Of a DNA stretch of 64,000 bases, positions 26,840-36,981 are shown piece after piece. The DNA is from Gluconacetobacter diazotrophicus PA1 5 (lineage in GTDB: Bacteria; Pseudomonadota; Alphaproteobacteria; Acetobacterales; Acetobacteraceae), in assembly GCF_000067045.1 (NCBI RefSeq), contig NC_010125.1, positions 1,588,001 through 1,652,000 of the forward strand, in the 5' to 3' direction. The notes under the pieces are model-generated. The model was not told the DNA's origin. It did no database searches and saw only the letters and a list, made by a program, of their open reading frames with translations. The translations under genes were made by a program, and so were the position numbers. Position 1 is the stretch's first letter. The number at the start of each line of letters is the position of its first letter.

Positions 26840-28666
26840 ATGAAATGGGGGCGTGACAGTCTTATGGTCGGGTTGTTCCGGATTCTGACGCAGGCAGGCC
26901 GCATCATGTGCCATGACACGACGACCGGGCAGATCGTCGCCGGCCGCGCGTCGTCCGACCGTGGGGCGGTGCTGCTCTATCTGCCGCACTGCGCCGCGCG
27001 CATCGGCGTCCTGGTTTCCGCGACCGGCACGTTCCCGCCCCTGTTCGTGGCCGGCGATACCACGCCGCATCCGCTGCTGCCCGTGCGCTACCAGGACGGC
27101 GCGGAGGCGGGATCGATCGTGCTGTACCACCCGTTCAGCGGCCTGTCCCTGTTCCTCGACGACGCGGCGGACGGCGAGGTGGCCGTGCCGTGCTTCAGCC
27201 GCGACGAGGGCGCGGAGCCCTATGCGTTCCGGCTGGAGGAACTGAGTCTGCTGCCCGACATGCCGGCCCTGCTGCCGATCCTGGAAGCCGTGCAGCACTA
27301 CGCGGCCCTGCCGCCCGACGGGGCGACGTGGCTGGAGGTCCTGCGGGCCGGAATCGGGACCGACAGGGTCATGGCGTTCGATGTCGTCGCGCGCTTCCTG
27401 CCCCGCGCGGAAATCGACTGGATGGCACGGCGCATCCTGGACGACCCGGCCCTGCGGCGGACGATGCAGCGGTTCTTTCCCACGGACCTGTTCGCCTGCC
27501 ACGCCCTGCCCGACCTGGCGGCATGGCTGGAGGCCCGGCCGAAGCTGACGCGGACCGACATTCCCGCCGCCTATGATTCCCTGGCCACCGCAGGGCTGGA
27601 CGGGACCTGCACCTCGTTCGCGCATCTGTGCGGGGCTGCTGCCCGGCGGATCGTCCGGCCCCGGCGGGACGTCGCCATCGTGGCCACGGCGCGGAACGAG
27701 GGGCTGTACCTGCTGGAATGGATCGCCTATCACCGCGCCATCGGCGTGGGCGATATCTTCATCTACAGCAACAACAACGACGACGGGTCCGACGCGCTGC
27801 TGGCCGCCCTGTCCGAAGCCGGGCTGATCGGCTGGATTCGCAGCGAACTCGGCCAGGGCCATGCCGCGCAGCCCAAGGCCTATGGCCACGCATTCGGCAT
27901 GCTGCCGCAGGTCCTGGACAATCGCTGGACGCTGGTGATCGACCTGGACGAATTCTTCGCCTTCGACACGCGGCGCTTCGCCTCCATCGGCGATTTCGTC
28001 GCCTGGCAGGATGCCCGCCCGGTCGATGCCATCGCCCTGAACTGGCTGGTCTTCGGTTCCAGCGGCGCCGTGTTCCGCACCGACGAGAAGCTGATCCAGC
28101 GGATCGTACACCGGTTGCCCTGGCAGGACCCGCATATCAAGACGATGGTCCGCAGCCACCTGCCGATCCACGCCCACCCCCACCATCCCGCCTTCGACCC
28201 GCGCGACCATGTCGTGACGCGCACCGCGTCGGGCGGCCTGCATCGCAGCCCCGACGGCGCGTCGTTTTCCGAAGCCCCGGAGACCGACCTGGCCTGGATC
28301 AATCATTACTTTTTGAAATCGGCCGAGGAATTCGTCTGGAAATTCTCGCGCAACCGGGGCGACCACCAGATGCGACAGGACATGGACCCGGAGCGAATCG
28401 ATCCCGAATTCGCCACCATGTTCCTCAAGCAGCACGGGTCGGACACCATGGTGCACGATACCCGCATCCAGGCCTGGATGCCCGACATGGACCGCGAGCT
28501 CGACCGTCTTCATGCGGCCCCCGGGGTCGGCGCGGCGATGCGCGACGTCCGGCTGCGCTACGCGGCGCTGAGCGAGCAGCTTCGCGCACGGATGCGCCAC
28601 GGTGCGGCGGACCTTGCGCCCGACACCCCCCAGCGCCGGCTGGCCGACCTGTTCGGCGCCGCCTGA
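26840..28666 (+). CDS. GT92/GT2_4-type glycosyltransferase
   Basis: This protein of about 608 residues carries the PF13704-type core VAIVATARNEGLYLLEWIAY (about residue 279), followed by HRAIGVGDIFIYSNNNDDGS and LVIDLDEFFAF, where the DLDEF motif resembles a metal-binding DXD. HHPAFDPRDHVV, then WINHYFLKSAEEF, are typical downstream blocks. The N-terminal 260 residues have no recognised domain. Starts at 26840 and 26864 (MVGLFRILTQ) are both possible. Its position in the glycan locus suggests it transfers a sugar to surface polysaccharide; specificity is unknown. Confidence 0.76.
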   Translation: MKWGRDSLMVGLFRILTQAGRIMCHDTTTGQIVAGRASSDRGAVLLYLPHCAARIGVLVSATGTFPPLFVAGDTTPHPLLPVRYQDGAEAGSIVLYHPFSGLSLFLDDAADGEVAVPCFSRDEGAEPYAFRLEELSLLPDMPALLPILEAVQHYAALPPDGATWLEVLRAGIGTDRVMAFDVVARFLPRAEIDWMARRILDDPALRRTMQRFFPTDLFACHALPDLAAWLEARPKLTRTDIPAAYDSLATAGLDGTCTSFAHLCGAAARRIVRPRRDVAIVATARNEGLYLLEWIAYHRAIGVGDIFIYSNNNDDGSDALLAALSEAGLIGWIRSELGQGHAAQPKAYGHAFGMLPQVLDNRWTLVIDLDEFFAFDTRRFASIGDFVAWQDARPVDAIALNWLVFGSSGAVFRTDEKLIQRIVHRLPWQDPHIKTMVRSHLPIHAHPHHPAFDPRDHVVTRTASGGLHRSPDGASFSEAPETDLAWINHYFLKSAEEFVWKFSRNRGDHQMRQDMDPERIDPEFATMFLKQHGSDTMVHDTRIQAWMPDMDRELDRLHAAPGVGAAMRDVRLRYAALSEQLRARMRHGAADLAPDTPQRRLADLFGAA

Positions 28667-28744
28667 AACGGGTGGCGGCCAGGCTTGCCGCCCGCGTCAA
28701 TGCGGATAGTCTGCCCGGTATCCTGCCCCGCAGCCTGATCGGAA

Positions 28745-30433
<1,689 letters not shown>

Positions 30434-30441
30434 AACAAACC

Positions 30442-31890
30442 CTATCGCCCCGGCTCGGCATACTCCCATCCCCCGCCAAGCGCACGATACAGGGCCACGA
30501 GCGTGGTTTCCGAGCGTGTCTGGCTGTCGGCAAGGGCGGACTGGGTGGACAGCAGGGCGGCCTGCGTCGCGACGACGTTCAGGTAATCCGTCGCCCCCTC
30601 GCCGTAGCGTTGCCGTGCGGCCGTGTAGGCGGCGCGGTCCTGCAGCAGGGCCTGCTCGGTCAGGGCATGGGTGGATTGGGACTTGGCATAGGCGGTCAGG
30701 GCATCATCGGCCTCACGCCAGGCGTTCAGGACGGTATTGCGCCAGGTCAGGACGGCTTCCTGCTGGGCCGCCTTGCGGAACGCCAGCCTGGCGATCAGCC
30801 GCCCGCCCTGGAAGACCGGAACGTTCAGGGTGGGGCCGACACTGAACTGCTTGGCGGGAAGAGAAAAGAAATCCGAGGCCGCGAAGGATTCCGTGCCCAT
30901 GTTTCCGGCAAGCGTGATGTCCGGATAGAAGGCGGCGATGGCAGCGCCCACTTCCGCCGTGGCGGCATGAAGGCGTGCCTCGGCTTCCAGAATATCCGGC
31001 CGGCGACGCGTCAGGTCCAGAGGCAGGCCGACGGGAACACTGACGGGAAGGCGTGGCTGGGGCGACCGGTTTTTCAGTTCGCCTTCCAGCGCGCGGGGTG
31101 GCTCGGACAGAAGCAGGCCGATGGCGTTGATCAGGGCGGCCTCGGCATTTTCCAGTTCGGGCAGGCCGGATTCCATGCTGGCAAGCTGGGCAGCCGCCTG
31201 CGAGACATCGAGGTTCGCCGCGACCCCGTTGGCGAAGCGGTCCCGCACCAGTTGCAGATTGGTCCGGGCGAGAGCGATGTTGGACTGCAGGATGACCTGC
31301 TGCGCCTGCACACCGCGAAGCTGCATGTAGCTGGCGGCAAGGTCGCTGACGGCGGCCAGGGCGGCCGCACGGCGGGCGGCAAGGGCGGCGGACTGATCGG
31401 CACGCTGGGCCTCGACCCCGCGACGAATGGCGCCGAACAGGTCCAGGTCCCAGCTGGTGCTGAGGACATTGCTGTACAGGTTGAAGTTCAGGCTGGCGCC
31501 GGGGCTTGGTTCGGCCAGCGAGAAAATGCCGTGCGTGCTGAGTTGGCGATAGGCGTAGGAACCCGACCAGTTGGCCTGCGGCAGTCCGGCGGCGGCGACG
31601 GCCTTCATCTGCGCGCGCGCTTCACGGATTCGCTGGGCCGCGATCTGGAGGTCGAGGTTCTGCCGGCCGAGCCGGTCCACCAGGCCGGTCAGTTCCGCGT
31701 CGTCGAAGCTGCGCCACCACCGGGTGTCGATGGCGCCGGCATAGGTCTGGCTTCCGGCCTTCGGTTCGGCGCCCCAGGCCGGCGGGGCGTCGATCCGGGG
31801 GCGGTGGAAGGCCGGGCCGACGGTACAGCCTGCCAGGGCGATGGCCAGCGGCAGGGCGAACGCGGCCACACGCGGGACGGCCCGTTTCAT
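30442..31890 (-). CDS. NodT-family outer membrane efflux lipoprotein
   Basis: This 482-residue TolC-like channel has the lipobox LAGC (AFALPLAIALAGCTVGPAFH; Cys about residue 22). Conserved blocks include WWRSFDDAELTGLVDRL, STSWDLDLFGAIRRGV, RPDILEAEARLHAATAEVG and FQGGRLIARLAFRKAAQQEA. It is the third gene of an MFS-adaptor-OMF operon and overlaps the adaptor gene as ATGA. It provides the exit duct of the drug pump. Confidence 0.92.
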   Translation of the reverse strand: MKRAVPRVAAFALPLAIALAGCTVGPAFHRPRIDAPPAWGAEPKAGSQTYAGAIDTRWWRSFDDAELTGLVDRLGRQNLDLQIAAQRIREARAQMKAVAAAGLPQANWSGSYAYRQLSTHGIFSLAEPSPGASLNFNLYSNVLSTSWDLDLFGAIRRGVEAQRADQSAALAARRAAALAAVSDLAASYMQLRGVQAQQVILQSNIALARTNLQLVRDRFANGVAANLDVSQAAAQLASMESGLPELENAEAALINAIGLLLSEPPRALEGELKNRSPQPRLPVSVPVGLPLDLTRRRPDILEAEARLHAATAEVGAAIAAFYPDITLAGNMGTESFAASDFFSLPAKQFSVGPTLNVPVFQGGRLIARLAFRKAAQQEAVLTWRNTVLNAWREADDALTAYAKSQSTHALTEQALLQDRAAYTAARQRYGEGATDYLNVVATQAALLSTQSALADSQTRSETTLVALYRALGGGWEYAEPGR

Positions 31891-33038
31891 GGGCCGGCAC
31901 CCTCGCGGCCGGTGACGGTCGCGGCCGCATCGTGCCCCTGCGCGCCCACGACATCGGCAAAGCCGGTATCGACCGTCGTTTCGACCGAGAAGCCGAGACG
32001 AAGCAGCTTCGCCAGGGGCTGGTTCGGAGCGAGGATGATTTTGACCGGCAGGCGCTGCACGATCTTGGTGAAGTTGCCGGTGGCGTTTTCCGGCGCGATG
32101 GGGGCGAAAACCGCGCCGGAGGCCGGGGGAATGCTGTCCACGATCCCGTTCAGGGTGACGTCATAGGCATCGACGTGGATCCGGACGGGCTGCCCGGGGC
32201 GCATATGGCGCAGGGCCAGTTCACGGTAGTTGGCGCGGATCCAGATCTGGTCGAGCGGGACAAGCGCCATCAGCGCCGCGCCGGGGGACACGTAGTTGCC
32301 GATCTGGACGCTGCGCTCGCCGATCATGCCGTCTTCCAGGGCGCGGATACGGGTGTAGGACAGGTTGAGCTCGGCCTGGCGGACCCTGGCATTATCGAGG
32401 TCCACCGTCGCCTGCGCGGCCTTGTGGCGGGCCTGCAGGATGGGAAGCTGCGCCCGGGCGGCGGCGACGCGGGCCTCGAGCGACTGGAGGTTCGCCTCCA
32501 TGTCCCGCAGCGTTGCGGTGGATTGCTGGTTTTCCTGCGTCGAACCGGCGCCGGTCCGCGCCAGGTTGGCGTAACGCTGGGCGTTCTGGCGGGCAAAGAT
32601 AAGCTGGGCCCGGACACGGGCGGCGGCCCCGACGCTTTCGTCGATGATCGACGGCTGGCGCGTCACGGCACTGGCGGCGTCCTGCACCAGCGAGCGGTCC
32701 CGTTCAAGGGTGGCCCGGGCCTGGTCCAGCGCGGTCCGGTAATCGCGCGGATCCAGTTCCACCAGGACCTGGCCCGCCTTGACAGACTGGTTGTCCGTCA
32801 CATTCACCGCGACGACCTGCCCGGACACGCGGGGGGCCACGACGGTGTAATGGGCGGTGACGTAGGCGTCATCGGTCCAGACGCGGCGTGTGGGCACGAA
32901 AATAATGGCGAGGACGACAGCGATGAAAACGACGACGACCGCACCTCCGCCAATGAAGAGCCCGCGCATGACGGGACTGCCATGCTTCTGCTTGCTGTCC
33001 GTGTGACCACGGTTTCCGTTCCGGTCTTCATCCGCCAT
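31887..33038 (-). CDS. emrA: EmrA-like membrane fusion protein
   Basis: This 383-residue adaptor has a basic N terminus, one membrane anchor (GLFIGGGAVVVVFIAVVLAII), lipoyl halves (YTVVAPRVSGQVVAVNVTDN and RIRALEDGMIGERSVQIGNY) and a long helical hairpin between them (about residues 100-215). Together with the MFS pump it should move drugs or toxins across the envelope. The family is EmrA/HlyD; the substrate is not predictable. It is transcribed between the MFS and OMF genes. Confidence 0.9.
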   Translation of the reverse strand: MADEDRNGNRGHTDSKQKHGSPVMRGLFIGGGAVVVVFIAVVLAIIFVPTRRVWTDDAYVTAHYTVVAPRVSGQVVAVNVTDNQSVKAGQVLVELDPRDYRTALDQARATLERDRSLVQDAASAVTRQPSIIDESVGAAARVRAQLIFARQNAQRYANLARTGAGSTQENQQSTATLRDMEANLQSLEARVAAARAQLPILQARHKAAQATVDLDNARVRQAELNLSYTRIRALEDGMIGERSVQIGNYVSPGAALMALVPLDQIWIRANYRELALRHMRPGQPVRIHVDAYDVTLNGIVDSIPPASGAVFAPIAPENATGNFTKIVQRLPVKIILAPNQPLAKLLRLGFSVETTVDTGFADVVGAQGHDAAATVTGREGAGP

Positions 33039-33089
33039 GCGGCGATGTTTCCTTTCTGCTTCCGACGGGGACAGGCGGGCGTCCGCGGA

Positions 33090-34643
33090 CTATTTCGACT
33101 GGAACACGATACGGGGGGGATAGGTTCGGACCGGAAGGACACAAACCCACACCATCAGGCACACCACGATCCCGGCAATGATGAGCCAGTCGTCGCTGTA
33201 GGTCAGGGTCGCGGTCTGTCGCGTGACCTGCGCGTGCAGGGCGGTCATGCTGCCGGGAAAGGCCGGCAGCCCGTCCGGCGTCAGCGCGGCGGGTCGCTGG
33301 AGCACCGGATTCATGCTCTGGACAAGCTGGAACCGATCCTGGCCGAGCCGGTCGGTGATACGGTCGGAATGCAGCGCGCCGCGCTCGCGATGGACAAGCT
33401 GGATCAGCCAGATCCCCACAGCCTCGGCCACGGCGCGGGGCGTGTTGACCATGGCGGAGGCAAAGGGCCCTTCCTCGGGGACAAGGGCATTGGTGGACAT
33501 CATCAGCAACGGCATGACGATCATGGCGTTGCCGACGCCCTGAAACGCCTGCCACAGATAGAACTGGTCCCGGTTCCAGTTGGACGTCACGAAGAAGTCC
33601 CCGATGCAGGCCGTCAGGATGCAGGCCATGCCGATAAGGCTGACGATACGGGAATCCACCCCTTTCCGGTTCAGCAGCACCGCCATCAGCGGCAGCATGA
33701 CGATCTGGATCGCCGCGATTTCCAGGGTGATGGGATAGGTCTGCTCCGGCCTGTATCCGGCGGCTTCACGCAGGAAATCCGCCGGCAGGGCGGAAGATGA
33801 CAGCGAGATGATCATGAATGTCAGCAGGGTACTGGCGCCGTAGGCGAAATTCCGTCGTTCCAGAAGCTGGAACTTGAACAGGGGCAACGGATGGAACCAT
33901 TCGTTCAGCACGAAAAGCGGAATGCAGACCCCACTGAGCAACGCCATGACGCAGATGGCCGGACTGTTGAACCAGTCCATCCAGTCGCCGATTTGCAGCA
34001 TGGTCGAAAACGCGCCCATTCCGATCAGGACAAGCAGGAACCCCTGCCAGTCGAAACGCCAGAAGCGCTCGTGCCGGGGTTGTTCGACGGGCATTCCATA
34101 CCAGAGCAGGACGAAGGCGATCGTGCAGAGCGGAATGGACTGCCAGAACACGAAGCGCCAATCGACCAGATCGGTCCACAGGCCCGCAAAGGCCGTGCTC
34201 AGGCTGGGAAAAAAGGTGGCGGTCAGGGCATAGGCCGCCAGGCCGTAAAGCCGGATGGGCGGCGGCAGCACCCGCAGGGCCGTCGTCATCAGCAGCGGAA
34301 CGGTAAACCCACCGGACAGCCCCTGGAAGATACGCAGGATGTAAAGGAGCGTCAGATTGCCGGTCAGCGGAATCAGGCTGGAGGACAGCACGGCCAGCCA
34401 GGGGACCGCCAGGGAAAAACGGCGCAACGTCAGGGTGACGGCCAGCCAGGGTGAAACCGACATCCCCACGATCTCAGCCGTGATATACAGGCAGGAAAAC
34501 CAGCGCTGCGGGTCGCGGCTAAGGCCCAGGGCCCCCGCGATATCCGGCAGCGCCTGTGCCGAAACCTGCTCGTTCATTTCGGTGGCAAACGCAAGGGCGA
34601 TGATGCCCGCCAGCCCGAACAGGGAACGCTGCCCACTGGTCAC
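33090..34643 (-). CDS. emrB: EmrB-like MFS drug transporter (DHA2 family)
   Basis: This 517-residue permease has about 14 hydrophobic segments, the DHA2 layout. WLAVTLTLRRFSLAVPWLAV and LYILRIFQGLSGGFTVPLLM are early conserved stretches (the latter a motif C-like region). VIMPLLMMSTNALVPEEGPF and ASAMVNTPRAVAEAVGIWLI come in the second half. It is the first gene of the emrB-emrA-OMF unit and is divergent from oprB across 330 bp. The start at 34643 (MTSGQRSLFGLAG) fits family length. Confidence 0.9.
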   Translation of the reverse strand: MTSGQRSLFGLAGIIALAFATEMNEQVSAQALPDIAGALGLSRDPQRWFSCLYITAEIVGMSVSPWLAVTLTLRRFSLAVPWLAVLSSSLIPLTGNLTLLYILRIFQGLSGGFTVPLLMTTALRVLPPPIRLYGLAAYALTATFFPSLSTAFAGLWTDLVDWRFVFWQSIPLCTIAFVLLWYGMPVEQPRHERFWRFDWQGFLLVLIGMGAFSTMLQIGDWMDWFNSPAICVMALLSGVCIPLFVLNEWFHPLPLFKFQLLERRNFAYGASTLLTFMIISLSSSALPADFLREAAGYRPEQTYPITLEIAAIQIVMLPLMAVLLNRKGVDSRIVSLIGMACILTACIGDFFVTSNWNRDQFYLWQAFQGVGNAMIVMPLLMMSTNALVPEEGPFASAMVNTPRAVAEAVGIWLIQLVHRERGALHSDRITDRLGQDRFQLVQSMNPVLQRPAALTPDGLPAFPGSMTALHAQVTRQTATLTYSDDWLIIAGIVVCLMVWVCVLPVRTYPPRIVFQSK

Positions 34644-34973
34644 CGAGGCGCGCCTGAGGGGGCAAGAGACATCATGCGCCGACTATGAAAGATCGGGAGG
34701 CTCCGCTTCAACCTCAGATGCGTCACGTGCGGCATAACAAAAATTTTAGATGCATCTCATGAATATAAAATGGGCTTTTGCCGTTAATTCCATTCTGGAT
34801 CACAGTTCGTCCGCGTCCAACCTCGAATATCCGGACCACGCGGCACGATTTCCCGCAAAATCGTACACAAATTGCCATCGTTCCGCCGATATGTATTTTT
34901 ATTATTTCTATCTATATTCCTCGTTTTCATAAGAACTAACAACAAACAATAATCAAGGAACCATTTTCGGACT
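34644..34973. promoter_or_regulatory. AT-rich divergent intergenic region between emrB and oprB
   Basis: This 330-bp stretch is visibly AT-rich from about 34740 on compared with its surroundings (TTTTATTATTTCTATCTATA near 34898). It must hold promoters for both operons. ATCAAGGAACC near 34955 may be the oprB ribosome binding site, though 13 bases from the ATG is long. No clear operator was found. Confidence 0.5.
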
Positions 34974-36434
34974 ATGCCTGTCATTACGTTACCTCTTTCG
35001 CCTCGCTGCCGCGCGTATGTCCTTGCCGTCCTGACCGCCATCGCTTTCTGGGGGACCGGCCTGCCATCCGCGCTCGCCCAGTCGGAGACATCCAAGAGCG
35101 CCTTTACCCCTACCGATGAAGCGGTGAGTTTTCCCCTGGGCGGCGCGGGACAGATCCCGATCGGTCCACTGGTCACGTCGCTCTATGGCAACCCGCATCT
35201 GTTGGGCGACTGGGGCGGCATACAGCCCTGGCTGATGAAGCGCGGCATCTTCGTCAATGTCGGGGTGAACGAGGAATTCATGGGCAACATAACCGGCGGC
35301 CGGACGCGCGACCACGTCCTGGCCGGACAGGTCGCGGGCGAAGTGGATATCGACTGGCGGAAGCTGGCAGGCATCCCCGATTTCTGGACCCACATGCTGG
35401 TCGTCAACGGGCATGGCAACAATTTCAGCCACACGCTGGGTGATTACGTCGCCAATCCGGAACAGATCTATGGCGCGCGCGGCAACGTGGTCGCGCACCT
35501 TGTCTCCCTCTACGCCGACAAATCGTTCCTTCATGACAGGATCATTCTCTCGTTCGGGTGGATGCCGACCGGCAGCTTCTTCAATTTCGACTATCTGGCC
35601 TGTTCGTTCATGAATGTTGCGATCTGCGGAAATTTCGCACCGGGCAAATATGTGCCCGGCGGGCGCGACTGGCCGTCGGGCAACCTGGGCGGCATCGTGC
35701 GTTTCCGGCCGACGGAGCGGACCTATATCATGGCCGGCGCCTTCGGCGTGACGCAGGCCGGCTATAATGGCGGCATATCCGGCTGGTCCTGGGGACAGAA
35801 AATGAGCGGGGTCTCGACGCAGGCGGAACTCGGCTGGTCCCCTTCGTTCGGTCGCGACGACCTGCTGGGCCATTACAAGATCGGCGCCTATTACGACAAT
35901 TCCCGCTATCCGAACCTGTATGAGGACATCAACGGAAATTCGTTCCAGGCCACCGGACTGCCGCGGCGGTACGAATCCGGCCAATGGTCGTCATGGCTGA
36001 TGTTCGACCAGATGCTGGTGCGGAACGGCAAGGGGGTGGCCAACGGCCTGATCGCGATCGGCGGCCTCGGCTACGCGCAGGGCAATATCGTCGCCATGCG
36101 CGACCACGAATGGATCGGCCTGCTGGAAAGCGGCACCCCATGGAACCGCCCGATGGACCAGGCCGGCATCATGTTCCAGAACATCGACATGAGCCACACG
36201 CTGCGCCTGCAACAGCAATCCTCCGCCGCCCTCGGCGTGCCCTTCCTCTCGAATCAGTGGGGCACAGTCTACGGCGTGCAGAACTGGGAACGGGTCTACG
36301 AAGCCTTCTACAGCGTCCACCTGCTGCGCGCGACCTCGCTCCAGTTCGACTTCCAGTACCTCCAGCACCCCGGCGCTACCACCACCTTCGGCGGCGCGGC
36401 AGTCGTGGGCGGCCAGTTCACGACCAACTTCTGA
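34974..36434 (+). CDS. OprB-family carbohydrate-selective porin
   Basis: This 486-residue outer membrane protein has a signal peptide (VLAVLTAIAFWGTGLPSALA, cleavage near residue 35). LLGDWGGIQPWLMKRGIFVN is the usual OprB start of the mature barrel. Alternating Trp, Tyr and Gly strands continue to the end, with the terminal residue Phe. Acetic acid bacteria keep several such porins for sugar uptake. It stands alone, followed by a hairpin at 36502-36530. Confidence 0.9.
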   Translation: MPVITLPLSPRCRAYVLAVLTAIAFWGTGLPSALAQSETSKSAFTPTDEAVSFPLGGAGQIPIGPLVTSLYGNPHLLGDWGGIQPWLMKRGIFVNVGVNEEFMGNITGGRTRDHVLAGQVAGEVDIDWRKLAGIPDFWTHMLVVNGHGNNFSHTLGDYVANPEQIYGARGNVVAHLVSLYADKSFLHDRIILSFGWMPTGSFFNFDYLACSFMNVAICGNFAPGKYVPGGRDWPSGNLGGIVRFRPTERTYIMAGAFGVTQAGYNGGISGWSWGQKMSGVSTQAELGWSPSFGRDDLLGHYKIGAYYDNSRYPNLYEDINGNSFQATGLPRRYESGQWSSWLMFDQMLVRNGKGVANGLIAIGGLGYAQGNIVAMRDHEWIGLLESGTPWNRPMDQAGIMFQNIDMSHTLRLQQQSSAALGVPFLSNQWGTVYGVQNWERVYEAFYSVHLLRATSLQFDFQYLQHPGATTTFGGAAVVGGQFTTNF

Positions 36435-36501
36435 AACCGCGCCCGTTCCCGATCACCGTCCCATCCCTCCGGAGGGCAATCAAAAGCGTCACCGCCCGAC
36501 T

Positions 36502-36530
36502 GGAGGTCCGGCTTTCCCGTGCCGACCTCC
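36502..36530 (+). terminator. hairpin downstream of oprB
   Basis: GGAGGTC-C-GGC and GCC-GACCTCC pair into a ten-base stem with a single bulge and an eight-base loop, 68 bp after the oprB stop. No T-run follows directly, so it may be a weak or factor-aided terminator. Confidence 0.45.
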
Positions 36531-36830
36531 GATACGTTAAAAAGCAACGCATGGAGCCTGCCGAACGTCCACAGTAAGCGCGTTCCCATTGCGAAGTAAG
36601 CGGCGGGAAACAAGCCGACGTATTATGGGTCGAATATACGAAAAGCGGCCATCAGCCAGGGTATCACCTATTACCGCTGACGCCCTCATGTCAGGTATTC
36701 CCCCCTTTCGAACCTACGTCCCGCCCGAATCGATGTCCACTTCCAGACTCCGATCACCCCATCTCAATGACGGGTATAAGCGCCAATCCGAAAAGCTTTC
36801 AGAAAAACGTATTCCCAAGTAATCGGGGTT
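36531..36830. other. gene-free stretch, no feature recognised
   Basis: This 300-bp stretch after oprB is less GC-rich than its neighbours. It contains a 77-codon plus-strand ORF (36589-36822) with no clear ribosome binding site or recognisable domain, which I do not accept as a gene. It may be a remnant or spacer. Confidence 0.4.
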
Positions 36831-36870
36831 AAGGGGTCCGCGACCCCTTGCGGGCCCGGGCAGAGCCCGG
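36831..36870. repeat. GC-rich intergenic double-hairpin repeat, copy 1
   Basis: AAGGGGTC-CGC-GACCCCTT forms a perfect 8-bp stem, followed by a second dyad CGGGC-AGAG-CCCG. Nearly the same unit occurs at 51195-51233. It lies between convergent gene ends (oprB and phosphoketolase). Confidence 0.8.
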
Positions 36871-36917
36871 CTCTTCTTCCCGCAGGCATCAGTATTTCCA
36901 CTGATTGGTCGGCAGGA

Positions 36918-36954
36918 TAAAAAAAATGCGTGACGGGATGGACCCGTCACGCAC
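36918..36954 (-). terminator. intrinsic terminator of the phosphoketolase-acetate kinase operon
   Basis: On the minus strand GCGTGACGGG and CCCGTCACGC form a perfect ten-base stem with a five-base loop, followed by a run of eight T (A36919-A36926 on the plus strand). It starts about 30 bp after the phosphoketolase stop at 36982. Confidence 0.92.
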
Positions 36955-36981
36955 CATTCTTCGTCCGGGGCCGGCGTGGTC

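Noticed and set aside
36589-36822. 77-codon ORF after oprB
   Set aside because: No ribosome site or recognisable domain; position suggests non-coding spacer.
36831-36870. Possible CRISPR or direct repeat array
   Set aside because: Only two dispersed copies 14 kb apart and no spacers; it is a hairpin element.
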